From NCBI GenBank assembly GCA_003660485.1, contig QMUI01000035.1:1-7613 (forward strand): 7,613 nucleotides of DNA, given 5' to 3'. A model generated the notes under the pieces. The model was not told the DNA's origin. It worked only from the letters and a program-made list of their open reading frames with translations, and ran no database searches. Shown here in pieces: positions 1 through 5,528 of this stretch (positions within the stretch are counted from its first letter, which is position 1; the number at the start of each line of letters is the position of its first letter). The stretch comes from Thermococci archaeon. Its GTDB lineage: Archaea > Methanobacteriota_B > Thermococci > Thermococcales > Thermococcaceae. The translations under genes were made by a program, and so were the position numbers.

Positions 1-274
1 CGAGGAATTTTATTGTGGTTTCCGTAGAACTGAATAGTGTGGAAAGTAACTTAGGGTCATAAGTTCCGATAGCTCGGTTTAGAGTTTCCGTAGAACTGAA
101 TAGTGTGGAAAGCTCACTCCCGGCCCAGCTGGCCCTTTCGGGCAGAGCCCGTTTCCGTAGAACTGAATAGTGTGGAAAGGAAAGAGTACTCGACAACATA
201 CGGCAGTATCTCGGCGAGTGCCCGCTCTGCCTCATCGATCACCGGGTTTCCGTAGAACTGAATAGTGTGGAATT
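1..274 (+). CRISPR. CRISPR array, trailer (leader-distal) end, truncated by window edge
   Basis: Four copies of a 29-bp repeat lie at 18-46, 84-112, 151-179 and 246-274. The first three are identical, beginning GTTTCCGTAGAAC and ending AGTGTGGAAAG; the fourth ends in TT instead of AG. Spacers are 47-83 (37 bp), 113-150 (38 bp) and 180-245 (66 bp); bases 1-17 are the end of another spacer. The repeat carries a terminal inverted pair (TTTCC near the 5' end, GGAAA near the 3' end). This repeat family is known in Pyrococcus, where processed crRNAs carry a repeat-derived 5' tag ending in GAAAG, so the array should be transcribed left to right. The decayed last repeat fits the leader-distal end, so leader and newest spacers should lie left of the window. 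No cas gene is present, so the subtype cannot be assigned. Confidence 0.97.
246..274 (+). repeat. Degenerate terminal CRISPR repeat
   Basis: This is the last full-length repeat. Its first 27 bases match the other three copies exactly; the final two bases are TT rather than AG. Decay of the last repeat at its 3' end is a usual sign of the leader-distal end. The change removes the AAAG ending, so any RNA downstream of it would lack a normal crRNA tag. Confidence 0.9.
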
Positions 275-332
275 TTGAATTGTTGTAAATAAAAACCATC
301 GAATAGTGAAATCTAAACAGCTAATGTGCGTG

Positions 333-369
333 GCTTCCCGTATAGCCAGAGACGGAATAGTGCGGAAAG
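333..369 (+). repeat. Probable decayed CRISPR repeat remnant beyond the array end
   Basis: Bases 355-369 (GAATAGTGCGGAAAG) match the last 15 bases of the CRISPR repeat with one mismatch. Upstream, GCTTCCCGTA at 333-342 resembles the repeat start GTTTCCGTA, with extra bases between the two halves. If the element is aligned by its 3' end, a 29-bp repeat would occupy 341-369, exactly 95 bp after the start of the terminal repeat; this equals the distance between the third and fourth repeats. I read it as a relic of a formerly longer array. The 3' half is clear, while the 5' half is weak and could be chance. Confidence 0.55.
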
Positions 370-370
370 C

Positions 371-386
371 CTAAAAGTATTAAAAG
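371..386 (+). promoter_or_regulatory. Likely BRE/TATA promoter of the C/D-box sRNA gene
   Basis: The sequence CTAAAAG followed by TATTAAAAG resembles an archaeal BRE plus TATA box. The box centre near 382 predicts transcription start about 25 bases downstream, near 407. That is about 6 bases before the C box at 413, the usual 5' margin of archaeal C/D sRNAs. The agreement of position supports the call; the box itself is only a consensus match. Confidence 0.5.
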
Positions 387-406
387 CTCGCATTAGTACC
401 AAAGTG

Positions 407-466
407 GTTCACATGATGAAGATGGACCCGCTGAGCTGGTGATGAGGGCGCTCATAGCTGATACAC
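407..466 (+). ncRNA. C/D-box sRNA guiding 2'-O-methylation
   Basis: All four boxes are present in order and spacing: C box ATGATGA (413-419), 11-nt guide (420-430), D' box CTGA (431-434), 4-nt linker (435-438), C' box GTGATGA (439-445), 12-nt guide (446-457), D box CTGA (458-461). This compact, symmetric form is typical of Thermococcales sRNAs, which assemble with L7Ae, Nop5 and fibrillarin. By the rule that the methylated residue pairs with the fifth base upstream of D or D', the D' guide targets the U in CGGGUCCAUCU that pairs with A426. The D guide targets the G in CUAUGAGCGCCC that pairs with C453. I could not assign either target to a named rRNA or tRNA from memory. The ends are estimated from the boxes. 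It lies between the CRISPR end and the ABC transporter operon, on the same strand as both. Confidence 0.88.
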
Positions 467-483
467 AGAACTGTCCCCTAATG

Positions 484-497
484 AAAATCCTTTTAAC
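484..497 (+). promoter_or_regulatory. Candidate promoter of the metal ABC transporter/rnhB operon
   Basis: AAAA followed by TCCTTTTAAC resembles BRE plus TATA (TTTTAA at 491-496). It predicts a start near 518, leaving a leader of about 12 bases before the ATG at 531 that would hold the GGCGAGG ribosome-binding-like sequence at 520-526. This is a consensus match with plausible spacing only. Confidence 0.4.
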
Positions 498-530
498 TGA
501 ATTAGGCGAACCAAATTCCGGCGAGGCCAC

Positions 531-1313
531 ATGGAGTACGTTATAGAGGCAGAAAACCTCACGATAACCTATAATGGTTATGAGGCCGTGAAAGATTTGA
601 CGTTTAAACTTAAAAAAGGCGAGACGATGCTCTTGCTTGGCCCTAACGGTGCAGGTAAAACAACTCTACTCAGGGTTCTTGCTGGATTTCACACTGAATA
701 TAGGGGAAAGATCTTGGTGTTTGGGAGGCCTCCACTCGAGGTAAAAGATAGGGTAGCTTACGTCCCTCAGACCTTCTCCCTTAACACGAGAGTTCCCTTA
801 AGTGTTCTCGATGTCGTCGCGATGGGTGCCCTTTATAGGAGGGGCATAGTTCACTTTAATGTTCCCAGGGATATCATAGATAGGGCTCTGGAGGTTCTGG
901 ACTTCCTGGGGCTTAAGCACCTTGCCGAAAGACCGTTTAGGGAGCTCAGCAGTGGTCAGAGGCAGAGAGTTTTAATTGCCCGAGCCCTAATGTCGAACCC
1001 TGAGTTGTTGCTCTTGGACGAACCCCTGTCAGCTTTAGACCCCAAGGCCAGGATAGATGCAACTTCCACCCTTTCGAAGATAAAGGCTGAGATCGGGCTT
1101 ACAATGATTATAACGACTCACGACGTTAATCCGCTGATCGAAATAGGAGACAAGGTAATGTTAATAGACAGAAGGCTGGTGGCTTTTGGAACGCCCGAAG
1201 AGGTTCTTAGGGACGAGATAATAGGGAGTGTTTATGGACCGGCATCGAGAACTGTGAAGGTTGGAGAGAGGCTGTACTGCATAATAGGTGACGTACATTT
1301 GAGGGTGAGGTAA
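531..1313 (+). CDS. Metal ABC transporter, ATP-binding protein (ZnuC/MntB-type)
   Basis: This 260-residue protein is the cytoplasmic ATPase of an ABC-3-type metal importer; by family, zinc or manganese is the likely substrate. Visible motifs are Walker A GPNGAGKTT (37-45), Q-loop Gln80 in YVPQ, signature LSSGQRQR (139-146), Walker B LLLLDEP (159-165) with catalytic Glu164, D-loop SALD (167-170) and switch His197 in TTHD. The length is normal for the family. ATG at 531 follows a weak site, GGCGAGG at 520-526. The stop is one base before the start of the permease gene, and a strong GGTGAGG inside this gene's end (1304-1310) serves the permease, so the two are probably co-transcribed and coupled. 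The family and membrane partner are clear; the metal is not. Residues 240-260 past the core are of unknown role. Confidence 0.92.
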   Translation: MEYVIEAENLTITYNGYEAVKDLTFKLKKGETMLLLGPNGAGKTTLLRVLAGFHTEYRGKILVFGRPPLEVKDRVAYVPQTFSLNTRVPLSVLDVVAMGALYRRGIVHFNVPRDIIDRALEVLDFLGLKHLAERPFRELSSGQRQRVLIARALMSNPELLLLDEPLSALDPKARIDATSTLSKIKAEIGLTMIITTHDVNPLIEIGDKVMLIDRRLVAFGTPEEVLRDEIIGSVYGPASRTVKVGERLYCIIGDVHLRVR

Positions 1314-1314
1314 A

Positions 1315-2145
1315 ATGATAGAAGAATACTTATTCAGAGCAATACTAGCGAGTTTGATGGTTGGAACTCTCCTTGGCTTATTAAGCCCTCTCATAAACGT
1401 TAAGGGGATAGCCTTCCTCACCCACGCAACTTTTCATGCCCTCCTTTTCGGGGCGGTTTTGGGGATGATCCTCGGATTAATGGTTGGTAACCTCTCCCTG
1501 ATATTTTGGATATCCCTAATCGTTGCGATAGTCGTTGTTATGGTAATAGCCGAGATGGAGATAAGGGGCTACTCCTCGGATACGGCGGTTGGGGCTACTG
1601 CAGGACTAGTTGCTGGTTTAACTGTTCTTGGCTTTGGAATTCTTTACAAGGTCATGGCTTCTAAGCCTTACTTCGGCCTTTCCGAGAGCATCGTAACTTA
1701 CCTCACCGGTGAGATATTTCTCATAACTTTGAATGACCTCTGGATGCTCGTCCTTGGTGGAGTTATAGCCTTCGCGATAATGCTTGCCTTTTACAGGGAC
1801 TTCATCTACCTGAGCTTCGATCCTGAAGGTCTTGAAAGCCATGGAGGAAACGTGAGGCTCTACCTCATGATCCTCTACTTCTTAGTGGGTGCAATCGGTG
1901 GTTTGATAGTTAAAACCGTTGGGCTGATAACCCTTCAAGTCCTCGCCGTTCTCCCTGGGGCCATAGCCTTAACACTTTCAAAGGATCTCCGCGGGTTAAT
2001 TGGCCTTAGCTTGGGTATAACCCTTTTAACCCAGGTTTCCTCCGTAATCCTCGGGTACCTTTTAGACGTTCCGCCGAGTGGTTTGGCAACTGTCTTCCTT
2101 GGAACCCTCTATGGGGCGTTAATGGTTAGGAGGAAGCTGGCATGA
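1315..2145 (+). CDS. Metal ABC transporter, permease (ABC-3 family, ZnuB-like)
   Basis: This 276-residue, very hydrophobic protein has about eight or nine predicted membrane segments (near 6-24, 38-58, 62-79, 92-112, 140-158, 183-199, 203-221, 227-247 and 255-271). ABC-3 family marks are a His-containing stretch THATFHALLFG (36-46), GYSSDTAVG (85-93), the cytoplasmic FDPEGLESHG (168-177) expected to contact the ATPase, KTVGLITLQVLAVLPGAIA (200-218) and LDVPPSG (250-256). It should form the membrane channel with the preceding ATPase, probably for Zn2+ or Mn2+. ATG at 1315 lies four bases after GGTGAGG. The last codon overlaps the rnhB start (ATGA at 2142-2145), so translation is likely coupled. 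No substrate-binding lipoprotein gene is nearby; it must be encoded elsewhere or be absent. Confidence 0.92.
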   Translation: MIEEYLFRAILASLMVGTLLGLLSPLINVKGIAFLTHATFHALLFGAVLGMILGLMVGNLSLIFWISLIVAIVVVMVIAEMEIRGYSSDTAVGATAGLVAGLTVLGFGILYKVMASKPYFGLSESIVTYLTGEIFLITLNDLWMLVLGGVIAFAIMLAFYRDFIYLSFDPEGLESHGGNVRLYLMILYFLVGAIGGLIVKTVGLITLQVLAVLPGAIALTLSKDLRGLIGLSLGITLLTQVSSVILGYLLDVPPSGLATVFLGTLYGALMVRRKLA

Positions 2146-2810
2146 TAATGGCAGGAATAGATGAAGCTGGAAGAGGGCCGGCAATTGGGCCGCTCGTCAT
2201 AGCGGTGGCCGTGGCTAGCGAGGATAAACTTGAGAGGCTTAGGGGCATTGGTGTTAGGGATTCGAAGCAATTAACTCCCGAGAGAAGGAGAGAATTGTTT
2301 AATAAAATAACTTCTATCCTTGATGACTACTTTATCCTAAAGGTGTGGCCCCAGGAAATAGACTCTAGAAAGGGAAGTATGAACGAGCTTGAGGTTGAGA
2401 AGTTCGCTCAGGCTTTAAACTCTCTTAATGTGAGACCCCAGATAATATATGCCGATGCCGCCGATGTTAAGGCCGAGAGGTTCGCTAAGGCAATAAAGGC
2501 TAGGCTCTCCTATGAGGCCGATGTCATTGCCGAGCATAAGGCCGATGCTAAGTACCCAATAGTTTCAGCCGCATCAATCCTCGCGAAGGTGACGAGGGAT
2601 GAGGAGGTGGAGAAGTTAAAGGAAGAGTACGGTGACTTTGGCTCTGGCTATCCAAGCGATCCTAGAACGAGGATGTGGCTTGAAGGGTGGTTTAAGGTTC
2701 ACAGGAGCTTTCCTCCGATAGTTAGGAGAACGTGGGATACTGTAAAGAGGATTGAAGAGAAGTATAAAGGGGAGCAGCTAACGCTTGACAAGTTTTTTAA
2801 GAAGTCTTAG
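2142..2810 (+). CDS. rnhB: Ribonuclease HII with C-terminal PCNA-binding (PIP) box
   Basis: RNase HII cleaves RNA in RNA/DNA hybrids and on the 5' side of single ribonucleotides in DNA, acting in replication and repair. The 222-residue protein has the four metal-binding acids at the positions known for archaeal enzymes: Asp7 and Glu8 in the GIDEAGRG motif, Asp105 in IYADAADV and Asp135 in EHKADAKY. GSGYPSD (167-173) carries the conserved tyrosine (Tyr170) thought to sense the ribose. The tail QLTLDKFF (212-219) is a PIP box (Q-x-x-L-x-x-F-F), which should tether the enzyme to the sliding clamp. The start at 2142 gives the usual N-terminal length (MIMAGIDEAG) and is preceded by AGGAGG at 2128-2133; the ATG at 2148 is less likely. 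It overlaps the permease gene by four bases and, convergently, the minus-strand glycosyltransferase gene by 33 bases. The substrate class is certain by family. Confidence 0.98.
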   Translation: MIMAGIDEAGRGPAIGPLVIAVAVASEDKLERLRGIGVRDSKQLTPERRRELFNKITSILDDYFILKVWPQEIDSRKGSMNELEVEKFAQALNSLNVRPQIIYADAADVKAERFAKAIKARLSYEADVIAEHKADAKYPIVSAASILAKVTRDEEVEKLKEEYGDFGSGYPSDPRTRMWLEGWFKVHRSFPPIVRRTWDTVKRIEEKYKGEQLTLDKFFKKS

Positions 2811-4319
2811 AATTTCGAGCCAGCCTTCGAAGTACTCCTTTATCCATTTCCAGTACATCCTCAGGGACTTCTCGAAGTACTCCCACTTGATGATGTCGTA
2901 ACCTATAACGCCTAAGGCCACTGCCGCCGGAGGTACGAGTGGAGTTGCATAGAATATGAACTGGGTCTTTCCCCCTAGAATGTAGTGTAGTGCAAAGAAC
3001 CCCACTATGGACCAGAACATCCAGAATATTTCGTGCAACCCTCTCCTCCTTGTAGCAACGTACGGCACGGCGAATATGAAGACAACCATCGCAAGCATTA
3101 GTATCGGATCGGTAACCGCATAGACATCTGGATTGTAGTGGAACGGGAAGGGTTTTAATGAGATGAACCACATCCAGAAGGGAGCTTCTGCGGGGTGCTC
3201 ACCTTTGAAGCTTAAATGCCAGGCGAAGCTTCCCAGGAACTCTTGGAACCATGGAATAAAGCCTATCGCTTTTATTATTGGGATCTCCGGAATCATGAAC
3301 CCCACGATTGGTAGCACGACTCCAGAAAGTATGAATTCCTTCCAGTCCTTCTTCCTCAATATCTTGATCCATAAGATTGGAAATACGAAGGCCCCGCTCA
3401 GCTTAGTTGCCGCAGCTAGTCCTAAAGTAAACCCGGAAAGTCTAATCCTGTTGAGGGCTATCGTAAGCATGAACAATGCCACGAAGAATGCGACGTGTAT
3501 GTCAAGCATCGCAACGATCCCCGTTGCGAATAACAATGGATCTAGAGCTGAAAAGGTCGCGGCTATTGCTGATGCAAGATAACTCTTCGTTAGCCTGTAA
3601 GTTACGAATACTACTACCATAACTATAAGGGCGTGCTCCACTATCCCGGGAATCCTCCAGTAGAAGGGCTTATCGTTTATGAGCATCCCCAAGGCTATCA
3701 GGTCTTTTCCCAGGAAGGGGTGTTCGGTGTTCAAGTACTTGTGGATGTTCTCCTTGTCAGGATACCTATACCCCGGCACAATCCTTACTCCCTTGATCCC
3801 TTCGGTTTCTTTTGTGAAGTTTTTTAGGTACTCTTCTGGGATTTCGTAGTAAACACCAGGGAACTCGGAGTACGTTGTATAGCTTGTAAAAGAATTTCTA
3901 TAAGCGATTTCCCAGATTTTTAGCTTTAAATTTTCCCATTCACTTTCATTTCTCGTATAATTAAAAGGTATAACTTTAATCCTCACCCCAAGCTTCCTTG
4001 CGAACTCGGGGAGTTGGGGATATTCCCTATAGAGCCCCTCGAACTTGAGGCCGTGGAAGTAGACTATAACCTTTCCCGCGTACAGGGGTTCATTATAGAT
4101 CACGTTAACCCCGACGGTGTCGTTCTCTATGTATTTGACCTTGACACCAAGAAGGGAGAGCATATTTCTAGTTGCTGAGACGTACCAGACCTCATCTCCC
4201 ATATAATCTTCAACTTTAGCCCATTCGATCATGTAGTACGTTGAGCCTCCAATGAGAAGGATTAAGTAAGAAAAAAACACTATCCCCCTCCATCTCCTTT
4301 TTAGTATAGAGTAATCCAA
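2778..4319 (-). CDS. Polytopic GT-C glycosyltransferase, PMT-like, with large extracytoplasmic insert
   Basis: This 513-residue membrane protein resembles dolichyl-phosphate-mannose-protein mannosyltransferases, which use lipid-linked sugar on the outer face of the membrane. The first membrane segment (about 12-31) is followed by the acidic pair Asp42-Glu43 in GDEVWYVSATRNML, the usual catalytic position in GT-C enzymes. EHPFLGK (199-205) resembles the family HPPLGK motif, followed by many membrane helices (about 225-475), GLAAATKLSGAF (300-311) and GGKTQFIFYATPLVPP (449-464). Between DE and HPFLGK lie about 155 residues, larger than a simple loop, with four N-glycosylation sequons (Asn66, 120, 124, 167). 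The tail (about 478-513) is a basic and Trp-rich amphipathic helix. The start is TTG at 4319, with GGAGG at 4324-4328 four bases upstream, overlapping the moeA end by 19 bases. Substrate and acceptor are unknown; the family placement is by motif only. Confidence 0.8.
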   Translation of the reverse strand: MDYSILKRRWRGIVFFSYLILLIGGSTYYMIEWAKVEDYMGDEVWYVSATRNMLSLLGVKVKYIENDTVGVNVIYNEPLYAGKVIVYFHGLKFEGLYREYPQLPEFARKLGVRIKVIPFNYTRNESEWENLKLKIWEIAYRNSFTSYTTYSEFPGVYYEIPEEYLKNFTKETEGIKGVRIVPGYRYPDKENIHKYLNTEHPFLGKDLIALGMLINDKPFYWRIPGIVEHALIVMVVVFVTYRLTKSYLASAIAATFSALDPLLFATGIVAMLDIHVAFFVALFMLTIALNRIRLSGFTLGLAAATKLSGAFVFPILWIKILRKKDWKEFILSGVVLPIVGFMIPEIPIIKAIGFIPWFQEFLGSFAWHLSFKGEHPAEAPFWMWFISLKPFPFHYNPDVYAVTDPILMLAMVVFIFAVPYVATRRRGLHEIFWMFWSIVGFFALHYILGGKTQFIFYATPLVPPAAVALGVIGYDIIKWEYFEKSLRMYWKWIKEYFEGWLEILRLLKKLVKR

Positions 4320-5485
4320 ACTTCCTCCCCCCGCCTGTAGCCTTCGCTGTCTTCTGGAACCTCAAGGTAGGCGTTACTCTTGACGAGGGAGCTGATTATC
4401 CCGCTTCCCTTCTTCTTCATGACTCTTGCCCTTCCGTCCTTATAGTAAACCTTCACGAACTCATACCTTCCCAGCTGGCTGGGTACATCATCTTCCAGTA
4501 TTGCCCTAACCTTCACCTCGTAATCCCTCGCTCCGACCATCTTGGCTAGTGCGTGCTTGACAAATAGGTGGAACTGGGCAAATACTGCAGCTGGATAACC
4601 GCTCATTATGAAGACCTTCTCACCGTAGCCGATGGGTCTTCCGGGCTTTATCGTGGTTCCATGAAACTTCAGATTTACGAACTTGTGGGCATAGTCTCTG
4701 TCCCCGAAGGCAGATCCTCCTGTAACTAGAACTAGGTCACACTCTTCCCTTGCCCTCTTAATTGCTTTCCCGATCTTCTCTTCATCATCGGATACAAGCC
4801 CGTAAAATACGGGCTCCCCAAAGTACCTCTCTACAAGGCCTATGAGCATTATTGAATTTGTCTCAACTACCTTCCCCTCTTTAAAGGCCTTTTCACTTGG
4901 CTCCTCAACAAGCTCGCTTCCGGTGATTATTATCCCAACCTTGGGCCTCTTCTTAACTTTAACCTCTTTAATTCCGAGAGCTTTCAGCATTGCAAGATCC
5001 TGGGGCCTTAAGATTTGACCCTTCTTCATTACAACCTCTCCTTCCTTTACGTCTTCTCCTGCAAATGCTATGTTTTGGCCAGGGGCTACGGGTCTAAGCA
5101 CGTATATCTTATTTTTCTCCCTCTTCGCGATCTCCTGCATTATCACGGCATTAGCTCCCTTGGGAATCTTAGCCCCAGTAAGAACCTTAATGGCCTTTCC
5201 TGGGGTTACTTCCTTTTTTGGGGTCATTCCTGCTGGAACTTCCTCTACAACCTCGAGCTCAACTGGGCTGTACTCTCTAGCTGGAAACGTGTCTTCAGCC
5301 CTAACTGCATACCCATCAACTGCCGATCTATCAAATGGAGGTACCATGAATCTGGAAACTATATCCTCAGCAAGTACCCTTCCGAGAGCTTTTTCAAGGG
5401 GCACGATCTCACTCTCAACTTCTTCAACGTCGTCCAGAAGGATCTTGAGGGCCTCCTTGTATGGAGTCAACTTCTTGAACTCCAA
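4301..5485 (-). CDS. moeA: Molybdopterin molybdenumtransferase MoeA (Mo/W insertase)
   Basis: MoeA inserts molybdate, or tungstate in Thermococcales, into adenylylated molybdopterin in the cytoplasm. The 394-residue protein has the N-terminal signature PPFDRSAVDGYAVRA (49-63), LTGAKIPKGANAVIMQE (102-118), PGQNIAFAGEDV (135-146), the core MoCF fold with GIIITGSEL (184-192), VETNSIM (207-213), TGGSAFGDRDYAHK (255-268) and KPGRPIGYG (280-288), and a C-terminal beta domain from about 320. I place the start at TTG (5485-5483), giving MEFKKLTPYK, because AGGTGGTG sits just upstream. The open frame extends 39 codons further, into pfkC, but that extension lacks family character. Two GTG codons just upstream are part of the ribosome-binding sequence. 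Several core motifs differ from bacterial MoeA (see findings). It follows pfkC by 43 bases and overlaps the next gene by 19. Confidence 0.93.
   Translation of the reverse strand: MEFKKLTPYKEALKILLDDVEEVESEIVPLEKALGRVLAEDIVSRFMVPPFDRSAVDGYAVRAEDTFPAREYSPVELEVVEEVPAGMTPKKEVTPGKAIKVLTGAKIPKGANAVIMQEIAKREKNKIYVLRPVAPGQNIAFAGEDVKEGEVVMKKGQILRPQDLAMLKALGIKEVKVKKRPKVGIIITGSELVEEPSEKAFKEGKVVETNSIMLIGLVERYFGEPVFYGLVSDDEEKIGKAIKRAREECDLVLVTGGSAFGDRDYAHKFVNLKFHGTTIKPGRPIGYGEKVFIMSGYPAAVFAQFHLFVKHALAKMVGARDYEVKVRAILEDDVPSQLGRYEFVKVYYKDGRARVMKKKGSGIISSLVKSNAYLEVPEDSEGYRRGEEVWITLY
4324..4328 (-). promoter_or_regulatory. Ribosome-binding site deciding the TTG start of the glycosyltransferase
   Basis: On the minus strand GGAGG, inside a purine-rich run within the moeA 3' end, lies four bases before the TTG at 4319-4317. 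There is no nearer in-frame ATG until Met30, which would remove the first membrane segment. The site therefore supports the TTG start. Confidence 0.6.
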
Positions 5486-5488
5486 TGG

Positions 5489-5496
5489 CACCACCT
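5489..5496 (-). promoter_or_regulatory. Ribosome-binding site setting the TTG start of moeA
   Basis: On the minus strand AGGTGGTG ends three bases before the TTG at 5485-5483. It is the only strong anti-16S match near the point where family similarity begins, and it rules against the 39-codon longer frame. Confidence 0.65.
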
Positions 5497-5503
5497 GATC
5501 GTG

Positions 5504-5528
5504 AAAAAAGTACCAGGGAGTTAAAAAG
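5504..5528 (-). promoter_or_regulatory. Possible internal promoter or T-run terminator between pfkC and moeA
   Basis: Just after the pfkC stop the minus strand reads CTTTTTAAC (5528-5520), which looks TATA-like and would predict a start near 5499, giving moeA a short leader. Slightly downstream a TTTTTT run (5509-5504) could instead act as an archaeal oligo-T terminator for pfkC. The sequence cannot decide between these, and read-through as one operon is also possible. Confidence 0.25.

Noticed and set aside
114..299. Open frame of 61 codons on the minus strand across the CRISPR array
   Set aside because: It is made of repeats and spacers; the same repeat-encoded peptide pieces recur and there is no ribosome-binding site.
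301..308. A second GAATAGTG after the array, as another repeat relic
   Set aside because: Only eight bases match, flanks show no further similarity, and the 41-bp distance from the previous repeat start fits no repeat period.
2148..2150. Second ATG as the rnhB start
   Set aside because: The first ATG gives the usual spacing to the catalytic Asp7-Glu8 pair and an eight-base gap from AGGAGG.
3163..3582. Open frame of 139 codons on the plus strand inside the glycosyltransferase gene
   Set aside because: It is antisense to clearly hydrophobic, motif-bearing coding sequence and has no family character of its own; the same applies to the frames at 5015-5524, 5070-5498 and 6304-6975.
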